64,000 nt of DNA from positions 124,001 to 188,000 of the forward strand of contig CAJNDS010002505.1 of NCBI GenBank assembly GCA_905221605.1, read 5' to 3'. Of the stretch, positions 42,618-53,147 are shown piece by piece. The notes beneath the pieces were generated by a model that was given only the letters and a program-made list of their open reading frames with translations, searched no databases and was not told where the DNA came from. A program made the position numbers and the translations under genes. The stretch comes from Symbiodinium natans (Eukaryota; Sar; Dinophyceae; Suessiales; Symbiodiniaceae). How positions within the stretch are numbered: position 1 is the stretch's first letter; every line of letters begins with the position of its first letter.

Positions 42618-43228
42618 TTAGGCGGATTCCTCGAAGCACGAACCAGGCTCGGCCTGTCCAACCTGTCCATTGTTGTCAGCGTTGCCGACATCGACCTCGT
42701 CCGATTCTTGCGGGTTGGCGGGGCGCAGCCTGAGGAAGGCAAACAGCGTGTCTGGCACCTTAGCCTCTTTTTGTGACACGAAGCCCCCTCAACCCTAAAA
42801 CGCACACTCTACCGACTCTACCCCTGTGAGCATGGCCAGGAAGCGCTTCTCTGAGCAGCTTGTTCTCAAGCGACTTGTTCTCAAGCGACCCGTCATCGCG
42901 CAGATGGTGCAGGAGAGCCAAAAGCCTCTCGTCCTCTTGGACGTCCGTCATTGAGAGAATTTTCTGAATCTCGGGTGCCCGAAGGGCGGATTCGATTCCG
43001 GCTGAGTTGAGCCAGCTGGGCCACGGGGTTCGCTCAAACATCGCTCCCCGTCCTTCTGCTTGGCCCCGCCCTGTTCATTTAAGTTCTCTTCCCCTCCCGC
43101 CCTTTTTTTGGAGCAAAGCTTTGCTCACAGCAGTCTTCTTGACATGCATGAGGAGACTGGGATCTGCAGACGGCTCGCTTTCCTCGCTTTCGGGACTTTT
43201 TTTGAACCTTGCCATGCAGCTCCCGGCC
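42618..43228 (-). CDS. C-terminal exons of an unrecognised gene, possibly channel-like
   Basis: Exons: 43,228-~43,105 (AGSCMARFKKSPESEESEPS then LLMHVKKTAVSKALLQK); ~43,041-~42,835 (WLNSAGIESALRAPEIQKIL then VQEDERLLALLHHLRDDGSL); 42,758-42,618 (VPDTLFAFLRLRPANPQESD, acidic tail, stop TAA at 42,618). The segment APEIQKIL...LLALLHHLRDDGSL recalls the degenerate EF-hand-like tails of dinoflagellate voltage-gated cation channels. That is an inference from pattern only. ENKSLENKLL is a short internal duplication. Confidence 0.45.
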
Positions 43229-43299
43229 TCAATGGTGTGACACTGTCTGGCTCCAAGATCTTTACGTTCCAACACTTTGTTCACTTGGGTGCACATGCC

Positions 43300-44930
43300 G
43301 CACTAAGCTGCACTAAGAAGACGGAAGATGCTCATATGCCTGTTGGCTCAGCGCTCGGATGCGCCCTGCTTACGTCAACGTCGACTAGACCTGCAACGAC
43401 TCACAGTTCAACGAAAGTCCAATGCTAAGAGCGTGGAGAGCCTGAGGCCCCCACAAGAGACTAACTACGGGCGGCGGAGTTCGCACGAATTTCTGGCATC
43501 TGACACATCTTTCCGGGTGGGACGATCATCTTAGGCTTCGCATTGCATATCGTTCAAGAAGCTTGAGCTCTGAGAACAGCTGTACTGGGTTGTCGCGGAC
43601 ATAAGGGTGCCTAGATGTGCTATTACTTCTTGCAAGATATCGCATCATTCATGGCCCACCCGGCATGGCTTTTCTTACTACAACCTGCATGATCGCATGT
43701 CAGGGAAAGTGGGGCATCTGCATTTACTTCCGCCCCGGGCTCTCGCCGTTTCGACACGCTGTACGTTTACGAGGGGCGGCCCAAGGCGCAAGAGGCGCAA
43801 GTTTCGGGTATTTTCGGGTTTCGGGGGTTTGGGCTTTGGGCTTCTGGAGCCTTTGCCGTCACCAGCACTTCGAATTCAAGCTGCGCTCACTCAGAGATGC
43901 CAACGGATGGCACCATGTCTTGGTTCATTTTCTTGAAGCCAACTAGCTCCTTGAAGATGTACCTTGGCAGGCACAGCGGACAGAAAGGCTCGTCTTCAGG
44001 AACACCAAGCACAAGGCCAACTCCTCGCAACTCTGCAACCCAACCACCGTGCCAATTTCAACCCCATTATGCCAGCCTCGATCCCAAACAGCAATTGAGG
44101 ACCACTGCATGTCATTCTGAATGCGCGACTTTTTGTGGCCACTTGACATCTGCCATCGCGGCATCCAAAAGAAATTGATTTGGGAATGGAGTGTCCTTGG
44201 TCGGGCTCATAGAGTCTGCGGTTTTCCCTTGTATTTGTCATCGACACACACACAAAAAAACAAAACAAAAATGCATTTCCGAAAAATTTCGGCGTTTCAC
44301 AAGGAATCGGACAGAGGCCATGAAGAGCAACATACCCCCATGCATTACTGGAGCTTCCTACATACCGCCCGACTTTAAAAGATGCCTCAGGGATGGAAAG
44401 CCAAATTCACGTTGCTGGCCGGCGCCGAAATGCATTCGGGCAGTCTGCGGTCTTCCAGGCCTCTCAGCACCGAAGCCTTCTCAACCGAATAGATTGGTGT
44501 TGCGAACCATGCCAAAACCAAACAGAAAAAAACAAAGAGAGGAGCGTTTTGCCACCAACCACGATCTGACGAGCATCCCCAAGCATGGCATCTGCATTTT
44601 GAGGCACCCGAAAAATGCATTTGGCAATGGTTTCTCCTCCTCGTGCTGAAGTGCAGGTTCTGCAGTACTCTTTTTAAAATGTGAAACCAAAATCAACGTC
44701 AAAGAAACACTTTCTTTGAACCAAAAAACCCAGCCAAAGCAGTTTGGGGAACAGAGGGAGATGCGGGGCGGACGAATGGGAGACAACAATAACAGTCGCA
44801 GACTGTCCCAGACTGGCGTCACAACATCCAGCGTCCAGACCCGAATGGAAAACCATGTCATTGAACAAAAGAAGAACCCGCGGCTACAGCGTTTGGTGAA
44901 TAATTCTCAAAAAACCTCCAAATCCAAGCC
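43300..44930. other. No supported gene
   Basis: Open frames on both strands are short or overlap A-rich tracts (44,245-44,300 and 44,515-44,540). Nothing was recognised. Confidence 0.5.
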
Positions 44931-44934
44931 GTTG

Positions 44935-45300
44935 CTAGGGCGGCTGCTCCACAATCTTCTTGGCCGGATCTTTGGAAGATCGCTTGTCGCCCAACTTCTG
45001 CGAGACGCCGAGGATTTCCCCCGCCTGGCTGTAACTTTGTCTAACAGCGTCTCAGGACTTTAAGTCTGTTTCGCTTGCCTAACCCTTTTCGGACAAATTG
45101 CCTGACGGATGTAGAAGTCCAGGTCGTCATCCGTGCACCTGAAGAGAGGTGCCCGGCTCTCGGGTTCTAATTAGCGCTGTTGATAGGCCAGCTCTGCCTG
45201 AGGCGCCACTGAGGCCAAGGATCTGAGGCCACAGCTTGTTGGTGAGCTGTGCCAAACGCACCCGCTCCGATGCGAACTGTTCGTCCTCCGCAGCCGGCAT
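44935..45300 (-). CDS. C-terminal exons of an unrecognised gene
   Basis: Three minus exons: ~45,297-45,225 (AAEDEQFASERVRLAQLTNK, then LWPQ); ~45,138-45,103 (CTDDDLDFYIRQ after a CAG acceptor); ~45,029-44,935 (AGEILGVSQKLGDKRSSKDP then KKIVEQPP, stop TAG at 44,935). Charged, helix-prone, no membrane segment. Upstream exons not found. Confidence 0.5.
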
Positions 45301-45489
45301 GCAGCACGCACGTCATCAGAAGTAGGAATCGCGCCCCGCGAAACCCCGAACAAACCAAAAGCCTGGATGCCTGGACTCCGGACCCCACAGCAAAGTGTCC
45401 AGGTCGAACAAGTCGAGACTGGGCGGCGGCGGTTCCCGCAGGCACGGAGGGAACACCTCGATAAGGAACACCAGCCACCGTCAGGATGT

Positions 45490-45556
45490 AGGCAGTGGGC
45501 AGTGTGGGCGGTGCGGGCGGTGCGGGCGGTGCAGGCGGTGCAGGCGGTGCAGGGCT
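45490..45556. repeat. GGGCGGTGCG / GCAGGCGGT tandem repeat
   Basis: Seven near-perfect copies of a 9-bp unit (gcgggcggt / gcaggcggt). The plus frame would give VRAVRAVQAVQA; judged a repeat, not a gene. Confidence 0.9.
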
Positions 45557-47270
45557 AAGGGGTAAGGCGGTTATGCGGCAGATATGCAGCCATGCATCTC
45601 CTCGTGACTGTCAACTTCTTTGTCTTGAGCGGGACATGTAGAGGCCCATCACAGGCATGCGCCATCTAATTTGAGAAGAGGCTCTGGAGTTACACAGATG
45701 CAGTACGTATTGGGACGAGGCTGACGATTCATCTGCAGTGTGATTGGGTAGAAAGAAGCCCAGAACGGAAGCCGCTTCCCCAGAAGCCTGAGCTGTCTTG
45801 GCCCCAGGCTGCTGGCTGCAACGCAGGCATCGGAGTCTCAAACTGCGGGGGAATGAGTGTCAACCTCAGCTTTGAATTCGGCCTACAGTAAAGCCGTAGT
45901 CTCTTCAGGTGCCAGAGAAGTCTCTTGGAATTGGGATTAAAGCTTGGGTTCAATTGGGGTTTAGGGATATCCGCCAAGACAGATATAAAAAGCTTGGTGC
46001 GCTCCTCCCTCCTCAAGCAGCCTGCCGTCCCAAGTGAGGCCCCAACGGCTCATGCTTGACACCCAGCTGATGGTATAGCTTGACAGCCTGGCACAGGTCA
46101 CGCGAAAACTTAAAAGACAAAGCTCGTTGACAAGATGTAAGCGGCAACGATCCTCATTTCTCGCAAGCGCGGCGGTGCGACTGCCAGAAACTTCAGACCG
46201 GTGACACTTCAGGCAAATACGTATGTCAACAGAAAAGGTGGATGGGGTGGGGTTGCCAGGCCTTTTAGCAGGTATGCGTATATCCCGCTGAGAGGCTTCA
46301 CTTCTAAGTGCATAGTCCAACATCACCACAAGAACAAAGTAGCAACTAATGTGCGCAGTTTGCGGCACTGCTCCGGTGAAACGCATCCCGCACAAAAGTG
46401 CTGGGATGCTTTCAAACCACTCGGATCGAAAGAAACAAATGTGACGGCCAGGAGCTAAGTACAAACGTCGGCATCGCCCTTGACTGCCGGCAGTCAACAG
46501 GACCGAGGCAGTGAGCTTGCCCTCATCCTGGGCGACGCGGAGAAGGCACAATCCATGAAATTTGCCCTAGAATATATCCCCTACACTAAAGCCACCACGA
46601 AACCCTGCAACACACTAATCCCCTGTCCTGTCCATCTTCAGGGAATGCAGCAGATGCCGAACGTTCGAGCTCTCCCCCGGCCTCACGACCTCGGGAACAG
46701 TGAGGCAAAGCTGTGCAGACGTGCCTCTGACTTGGTCAACAATGCAACACATGCACCACTTAACAGACTTCTGTTGCTATGGCATGGCTTAGTGCACAGG
46801 GCGTGCTCCTATGGCAACTTCTTGTTATCTGGGTTCCTATACCCTGAAGTTGAAGCTACTGTAACAAGCGCCAAACACTGCGGGCAGCCAAACGCTGAAC
46901 CCTCGGTGCTCTTCAAACTCATGGCAAACCCGACGAAACCACCCCAACACCTTGAAACCCAACAGCCCCAATCAATCCACACTGGACTACAGCTTAAGGA
47001 TTGGGAAGTTAGTTTTCTGAAAGCTAACCCGAATCTGAACCCCCTAAACATCCCCAAACCCAGAAAAGGGCACCCGAGCCGGCCCGAAGGTTTGCCGGTG
47101 CAGGGAGTTGAGCCCCCCGGATCCTTGGCCGCTCTGAGTTCTGAAGGTGTAATTGGCATGAGGGGCCATAAATTTGCGGGGACTGAAGGAAAAGGGCTTT
47201 GGGGGCGGCTGGCTGGACTGAAAGCTTAAGAGGGGAAAGGCTTGAAAATCTTGGGCTTAGATGGGTAAAC
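45557..47270. other. No firmly supported gene
   Basis: Long frames on both strands (196 codons minus at 45,961-46,551; 249 codons plus at 46,480-47,229) have little protein character. A short coding-like plus stretch (GSELALILGDAEKAQSMKFA, ~46,505-46,564) faces a minus stretch (AQDEGKLTASVLLTAG) and neither could be extended. Confidence 0.45.
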
Positions 47271-47295
47271 ACTATCCAGTGTATCTCTATTTCAA

Positions 47296-47390
47296 ACATT
47301 CTGGCAGGAAGAGGTCCACATAGCCGTCTCCGTGTGGCAACAAATACGGTTTTGTATTCACCAACTGGTTTGCAGCTGCAGCTGGCCTCG
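47296..47390 (-). CDS. Possible C-terminal exon, unknown
   Basis: A minus frame NQLVNTKPYLLPHGDGYVDL then FLPECLK stop, after a CAG acceptor. Another frame here (GEYKTVFVATRRRLCG) is equally open, so confidence is low. Confidence 0.3.
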
Positions 47391-47802
47391 AGCAACGGGG
47401 AACGCTTTGAACTGATTTGACAGGAGCTTTCAATCCGGGCCTAGTTCTGGCTGCCCAAGGTACCCTCCCAGCTTCCGAGAAGAGACCTGCCACAGGGTGC
47501 AGGCTTTCCATGCGTGCGCGCAGGCTCTAGACTGAGATGCGGGCTCTGTAGTGAAGCCGGAACTAAACCTGCAACATCCTGCAACCCCCTAAACCCTGAA
47601 GGTCTCTGCTCAAGGACCCTTCTTCCAGACACCGGATCAGCATTGTAACTCTATCGGAGGGAACCCATCTTCAAGGCAGCCCCGAGTTCCAAGAGCGAAA
47701 CAGGAATCCATGATCCGGGGCACAGTTCGTCAGGTGTTTTCAGTCTGCGAACGATAGGGCTGACAGTCCTTCCACTAGCACAATCCTCAGGGTAGCACAT
47801 CG

Positions 47803-47958
47803 TCATGAACCATTGCTACAAGGTGCTTGACTTCTTTTTGACATGCAAATTTCTTTGATGGCCTCGAAAACCCACTCGAGTCGTTGTTCATCCTGTTGAA
47901 CGAGCCCTTCGGAAATCTCTCCTGCAAGAGCGGCAGAGGGCGATGGCGCTGCTATTTT
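47803..47958 (-). CDS. C-terminal exon of an unrecognised gene
   Basis: After TTTTCAG-type context the minus strand reads KIAAPSPSAALAGEISEGLV then QQDEQRLEWVFEAIKEICMS and stops at 47,803-47,805 (156 nt, 52 codons). Helical and acidic. Upstream, ~48,290-48,215 (RTARCENLRIDWSTG) may be another exon. Confidence 0.45.
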   Translation of the reverse strand, partial: KIAAPSPSAALAGEISEGLVQQDEQRLEWVFEAIKEICMSKRSQAPCSNGS

Positions 47959-48479
47959 CTGAACCCAAGCCCTCGATCTTGGGGCGGGGATATGACCGAT
48001 ACAGGAGCTGTGTTTGGGACGCCCGAACAACGAAAGCAAACTACTGACCACCACATGCCCACCACGTGCCCAGCACGTGCCCCTCGAAGCCTGTGTGAGG
48101 CTGGGAGCAGAGCCTGCAACACCATGTAGCATTTCTGAACATGTAAAGGAAAGAAGGCGCAGTTCGAAGCTGGTCAATGGAGATTGGGCCGCGGGTTCAA
48201 AGGGGCTTGTGGCGACCCGTCGACCAGTCAATGCGCAGATTCTCGCAGCGTGCAGTGCGAGACTGCCGCATGAAGCAGGACTGACCCTATTTGGCACTTC
48301 TTCAACTGGAATGGGTAATTCCGATAACTCCCTATCCCCAACGCTTTTCCCGCCTGCCCCAGCGTCTGTCAGCGACCCCCAATGTCCCCCAGCGTCCCCC
48401 CCGTCCCCACCCCCAGCCCGACGACTCCCGCATTTGGAGTGCCTGATCGTGTAGCGTCAAAATCTATGGCACGCCATCT

Positions 48480-49130
48480 TTTGAGAGCTACTTCTTCAGT
48501 GTCTTGTCAAGGAGAACGACATAGCAGGACATAAGAAACGAAGAACCTCTCCTCTTTCGTTGATCCCAAGGAAAGTCTTATCAGCTTCAGAAGAGCAAAA
48601 TTGCGCCAAATGATTGACGAGAGAATGCCCTGCACTCATAATCATGCATGAAGGAGCCTCTCTCATGTTAAACCTTCTCCACTGAAAGCAGATTTAGATA
48701 GAAGGAACTTCTTTGATGCTTCTTCATTCAGGACAAAGTTCGTTTCTGTACGGACAAGAAGGACGCTGCCTTTCGGCAATCTCAGCACAACATTCGCTTT
48801 CCCTCCTTTAAGAGGATAAGGTGCGCGCCTTTAAGAGACATTGTCATACTCAAGAACGAACGGTAAACGTATGTTGTCAGAAAGTAAATGAAAGAGTATT
48901 CTTCTGCTGTGATACGGAATTTTTGCCTTTTTGAAGGAAAAGGTACACCTTTCGGTACCCAGCGACACAAAACAAACCCTGCATTTCACGAGGCTTTCTA
49001 AGGCTCTCTTGAGTACCTACTTTTTTGCACGAGAGGTGTGCAAACAAGAAAACTGCAAAAAAAAACAACTACAATGAAACCCTCCAACCGACAAGCATTA
49101 CACACTCCTGTTATTCAATGTTAAATCTGT
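48480..49130. other. AT-richer block, origin unknown
   Basis: Clearly more A/T than its surroundings, with oligo-A/T runs and minus frames rich in F, K, Y and L (KFRITAEEYSFIYFLTTYVY). It could be an organelle-derived insert, an old mobile element or a long intron. No rRNA, cox or cob motif was recognised. Confidence 0.4.
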
Positions 49131-49324
49131 TACATCATGGAGCCCAAAAAAGGGGTCTTTTTTGAGGTGCTTCAGGTGATTCCTAGATCGTGGATACAAG
49201 ATTGTAGGTACTTTCTCCTTAGCAAAACTCCCCCTACCAAGCATTCGGTGCCTGACGAGGCAAGGCCGAACTTCTTGCGCGAGGCCTCTGCATGCGGACT
49301 CTCCCTCCTTGGTCCCTCCCTCCT

Positions 49325-49530
49325 CTACCACCCAGAAAATAAGGGCGAGTTTGAGCGCATCTGAGCCTCCCTCATGCTCATGAATGTGATGCTCCGCAGC
49401 ACCTCAATCGCCTCAGTCCGTGCACCTCTCAACCCCTCTCGCCTCGGAGAGTGGCGCGTCCAGCATGTGCAGCATCTCTGTCGGGACCGATGCCTGAAAC
49501 TCCTTGCGAATCCGGTCCTGGGGAAATCAA
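49325..49530 (-). CDS. Possible exons of an unrecognised gene
   Basis: After CCCCAG the minus strand reads DRIRKEFQASVPTEMLHMLD then APLSEARGVE. A second frame just downstream reads TEAIEVLRSITFMSMREAQM. The frame change implies an intron or two separate exons. No family recognised. Confidence 0.35.
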
Positions 49531-49684
49531 CACTCTTAGCTTTGGAGCCTAGTTGCACCGGTTGCTGCAAGCCGTTGTGAAGGCAGTACGGCTGGCCTGG
49601 TAGCACAGGTGGTTGGTCATGTACGGTCTCGCCTCAGTGGACTGGCGAGGCTATGCGGTTTGGGGGCTGGAACAGGCCTTCCCG

Positions 49685-49934
49685 CCCCCGCAACCTCAAA
49701 TGTCCAAATCAAGAAGGCGACACGAAACACTTTTGAGGCAGACCGAGTTACATATGGCGAGTTGACACTGGGCAACTTGTACATCGACATGGCCCTTGTG
49801 TAGCTACTGACAGGTGGAGCCTGTGTCCCGGGTAAAAAGGCTGACTCGGCTGTCTGTTGGCATGGTGCTTGCGGAACATCACAAACTTGAGCAACTGCAG
49901 CGGAAAAAACAGCGGCAAATGAAACAGCGGCCAT
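49685..49934 (-). CDS. Possible signal-peptide exon, unknown gene
   Basis: A minus frame begins MAAVSFAAVFSAAVAQVCDV, resembling a signal peptide. It continues PPVSSYTRAMSMYKLPSVNS then YVTRSASKVFRVAFLIW. It could be the first exon of the gene whose later exons are at 49.3-49.5 kb. An alternative frame (FVMFRKHHANRQPSQPFYPG) competes at 49,830-49,900. Confidence 0.35.
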
Positions 49935-49975
49935 GCACGCTCAATGCAGTCCACACGACAATCTCGACAACTACG

Positions 49976-50055
49976 CCCACCACGACCACCACCACCACCA
50001 CCACCACCACCACCACCACTACCACCACCACCGCCACCACCACCACCACCACCCG
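49976..50055. repeat. ACC/CCA triplet repeat
   Basis: About 24 ACC-type triplets; the open poly-Thr, poly-Pro and poly-Gly frames are artefacts. Confidence 0.9.
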
Positions 50056-50229
50056 AGCTAAACGGGAAAGCATATTGCAAACGTCAAAGAGTACCGCAAA
50101 CGTTGGCCGCCTCTGGGATCAAGTCTGTGTCCTGAGCAGTTGTGACCATCCAGACAAGCTAGAGGAGCTTCCTAACATTGTAAAGCTGACGAGTCTTGGA
50201 GATAGGGGTTCGAGCGAGTTTCATTAAAA

Positions 50230-52155
50230 CCAAGCCCTTAAGGCAGCGGCAAACTTGAAGAGGCTGTCATCGAAGAGCTGGGTGAAATCCCTTGGCAGCT
50301 GCTCATTCTCCTGGCAGCCCCAATTGGGTTATGGGTTAGGGTTTAGGGCGCAGGTGCTGTAGCTGTAGCTTCAGACGGGGTTCGTTTAGGGCCTAGGATC
50401 TTGGAAAGTTCTCTGCAAGCTCACTGCTCGATGTTCGGGTGCCAGCAAACGCTTAAGTAGAACCCCAACCCTAAACCGCGCCCCATGCTGCGCATGCATA
50501 TGCATAGCACATGCATACGTGCATCTACATATTCCATGTCATTGTATATTGAATTATCTTCGTACATGTATGTGTGCATAGATACCTACTATGCATGTAT
50601 ACATACATACATACATACATACATACATACATACATACATACATACATACATAAATACATACATACATACATACATACATACATACATACATACATACAT
50701 ACATACATTCTTGCGTTCATATTTGCATATATACATATAAAACTATCTATCTACCTATGTATCTATCTGTATGCGGAGCGAATGCATCTCAACTGATACC
50801 CACGAAACGCCATGCCCCTGCCAAGGGCTTTCGCGCCTGGAGACAGCTCCTCAAGCAGGGCCGCGGGGTGCTTTGTGGCTCATTCTATACCGCTTAGGTT
50901 AAGGCTTTTAAGGGTTTTTTGGGCTGCTGAAAGCTTTGGCGACGGTCAGGATTACTGTGGGGGACCACGGAACCAAGTCGGGGACTTCCAACCTGGTGCA
51001 CTGAACGAGAGAGGCAGTGCAAGTCCGAGATTGTGTTAAATCATGCCGTATTTCGTGTCTAAGATTGTTGTAGCTCGATACTTACTTGCCCCTCATCGGC
51101 CCTGCAAGCTTCCCGATATTCACAGACCTTACGCATCCTTGGGGCTGCCCAAAAAGGATCACCTAAAGCCTAAAGGGCCTAACTCAACCCCAAAGGGACC
51201 CGTGCCATCTTCAGAGTAAGAAGCCCCCGCAGAAAATCACACATTTGGCCCTGGATCGGCCTGAGGTTCATGGCCAGTCCCTGCGTGTGAGGGATGTGAT
51301 GGTACTCGCTGAGCTCTGGCTCCTGTGCCCCAGGAGCTGTGTCAGCTGTTTGGGGTTCTGTGTTTGAACTCTTTCAGGTCTCCTCGCCATACGCGTAGCT
51401 GAGCTCACAGTCCCCAAGCCTCAACAACCTGCAGAGGGCAGATTGTGCGAGCACGGCTCCTCGCTTGCATTCGCTTGCGTGGTGTGTTCGCGCTCAGTTT
51501 AAGACACGGCACCATCGCACAAGGGTGTCGACTAGCTGTCTGTTCTTTTCACAGTCGAGGAAGTCATCCTCGGATACTGGGTGGCGGCTTGCTGCAAATG
51601 GGGGCTGCGTCTCTGAGACAGATCTCAGCTTCGGACACCGAACATGTGGACAGAGCCGATAACGCAAATCCTGCCCATGCCCACCTCATGGCCAGCTGGA
51701 GCCAAGACTCCGTTCATGCATAAGTTCTTAAGCTTGTCTAGGCAGTTTCGACGAACTGCAGCTCGTGCTGAGATGCAAAGGGTCAAAGCGCCCGCCGCTC
51801 ACCCAGCCTTGTTATGAATGGCGCCAATGGGGCGATTCAGCGGATATGAGATCGGCCTCAAGACATAGAAAGAATCAGACAGAAGTGAAGAGTGCGCTGC
51901 ACTGCGGAAACCCTGACAACGGCGCAATTGTTTTGAGAGAGTCATACACATGCCTGCAATAAGCCAAGGTGCCCAGAGGAGAGGATGGGAATCGCAGGCT
52001 TCTGTGCGTTGAGCGTTGCCCCGTATGGGAAAACAAATTCCAGCCCGCCGTCATCCTCCCATGGGGGTTAGTCCAATATTCTAAGTTAAGGTCGGTGGTT
52101 GGGATCCGTTGTATGAGGAGTGTTATGTGAAAAGGCAGGTTGTGGGACCTTGTCA
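50230..52155. other. Microsatellite-rich stretch without a supported gene
   Basis: Holds the ACAT repeat, CCCTAAA/TTTAGGG heptamers at ~50,335 and 50,465, and only weak frames. The best is minus ~51,590-51,505, VSEDDFLDCEKNRQLVDTLV then RWCRVLN stop. Confidence 0.5.
50584..50710. repeat. ACAT tetranucleotide microsatellite
   Basis: About 30 ACAT units with one interruption (ACATAAAT). The IHTY and MYVC frames are artefacts. Confidence 0.95.
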
Positions 52156-52455
52156 TCACGGGATGATGTGGGTTTTTCTTGGAAGTCCACCTAAAGCTTT
52201 GCGGACGATCCGAGCTGCAGCAAGTGTCAAACGCTTCCCATCCTTGGTGAGGGTGACTGTTTCTGCATCCTCCTGTGCCCAAGTGCCAGTGCCACACATG
52301 CCACGCATGGGGTTCTTCCTTCCGCTCCATCAGAGCAAGAACTTTGGAACAAGGCTGATGGCCCCATTCCCCGTGTGCCCAGCCTTCGTGATGTTCAAAG
52401 CAAGCTTGTCATTATTCTCCTTCTCCTTTTTCTTCTCCCCGTTGGCCGATCGGAC
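52156..52455 (-). CDS. Coding-like region interrupted by one in-frame TGA
   Basis: One minus frame reads SANGEKKKEKENNDKLALNI, TKAGHTGNGAISLVPKFLL, TGA at 52,330-52,332, then WSGRKNPMRGMCGTGTWAQE, DAETVTLTKDGKRLTLAAAR and IVRKALGG, stopping at 52,156-52,158. Both sides look coding in the same frame. The TGA may be a true stop with a following separate exon, a pseudogene mutation, or a recoded codon. No family recognised. It lies 0.7 kb downstream of the last clear cathepsin-like exon and could be part of that transcript. Confidence 0.45.
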
Positions 52456-53147
52456 CTTGTGTGCGGAAGCAGGGAAATGGTCGTCCTACCTGCGCACTTG
52501 GACATCTTTGATGGCCTGGGGCCGGCGCTAAGTCACGGCAGATAGTACCATGAGTGATGAGACACTCCTGCAACAAACTGCACGTCCTCAAACCATCGCC
52601 ATCCAACATCTTTCCACTGCAATGCAAGACCTGCCTTGGGGTGATGATACTTGTGGTAGACGGTTCGGACCTCATGAAGATCAAGTATGAACTTAGCGAT
52701 GCGGTGGACAGGCTTGCTGTGTCCTCAGCCTGGAACTGTTCTGTGGCACTCGTTTCTTTTCATGCTGCCACGTCGGTCACTTAAGCGAATTTAGCGGAGC
52801 CTCATTTGCCTAATCAGACCCTCTGCAAAGATCGGCGACTGTGCAGAGGTGCACCACTTGGAGTGCCAGGGGGACGCGACATGCCCATGCCAAGAACTCG
52901 AACAGAATGATGTTTACTAAGCCGATCGCACTTCAATGTCTTGCATCGGGTATGCAACGTCCTTGTTCCAGTCGGAAACTTGGCACCTACTGGAGAAGCT
53001 GGCTCAAGTCCGGTGTGCCCGCTGCAGGAATGGACTCGATGCCACACTCCTGAGCCAAACAAAGGTTCTGTGAACTTTTTGCGTTGGATGCAATGGTTGC
53101 TAACGTGCTTCTAACTTGCTCCCATAAGCACTACACTTGCAGCTTAC

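Noticed and set aside
46480-47229. 249-codon plus frame
   Set aside because: No regular protein features, runs over TTTAGGG-like and CCTAAA words typical of non-coding DNA here; only a short part looks coding.
49814-50227. Poly-Thr, poly-Pro and poly-Gly frames
   Set aside because: Direct translations of the ACC triplet repeat.
50485-50796. Frames reading IHTYIHTY or MYVCMYVC
   Set aside because: Direct translations of the ACAT microsatellite.
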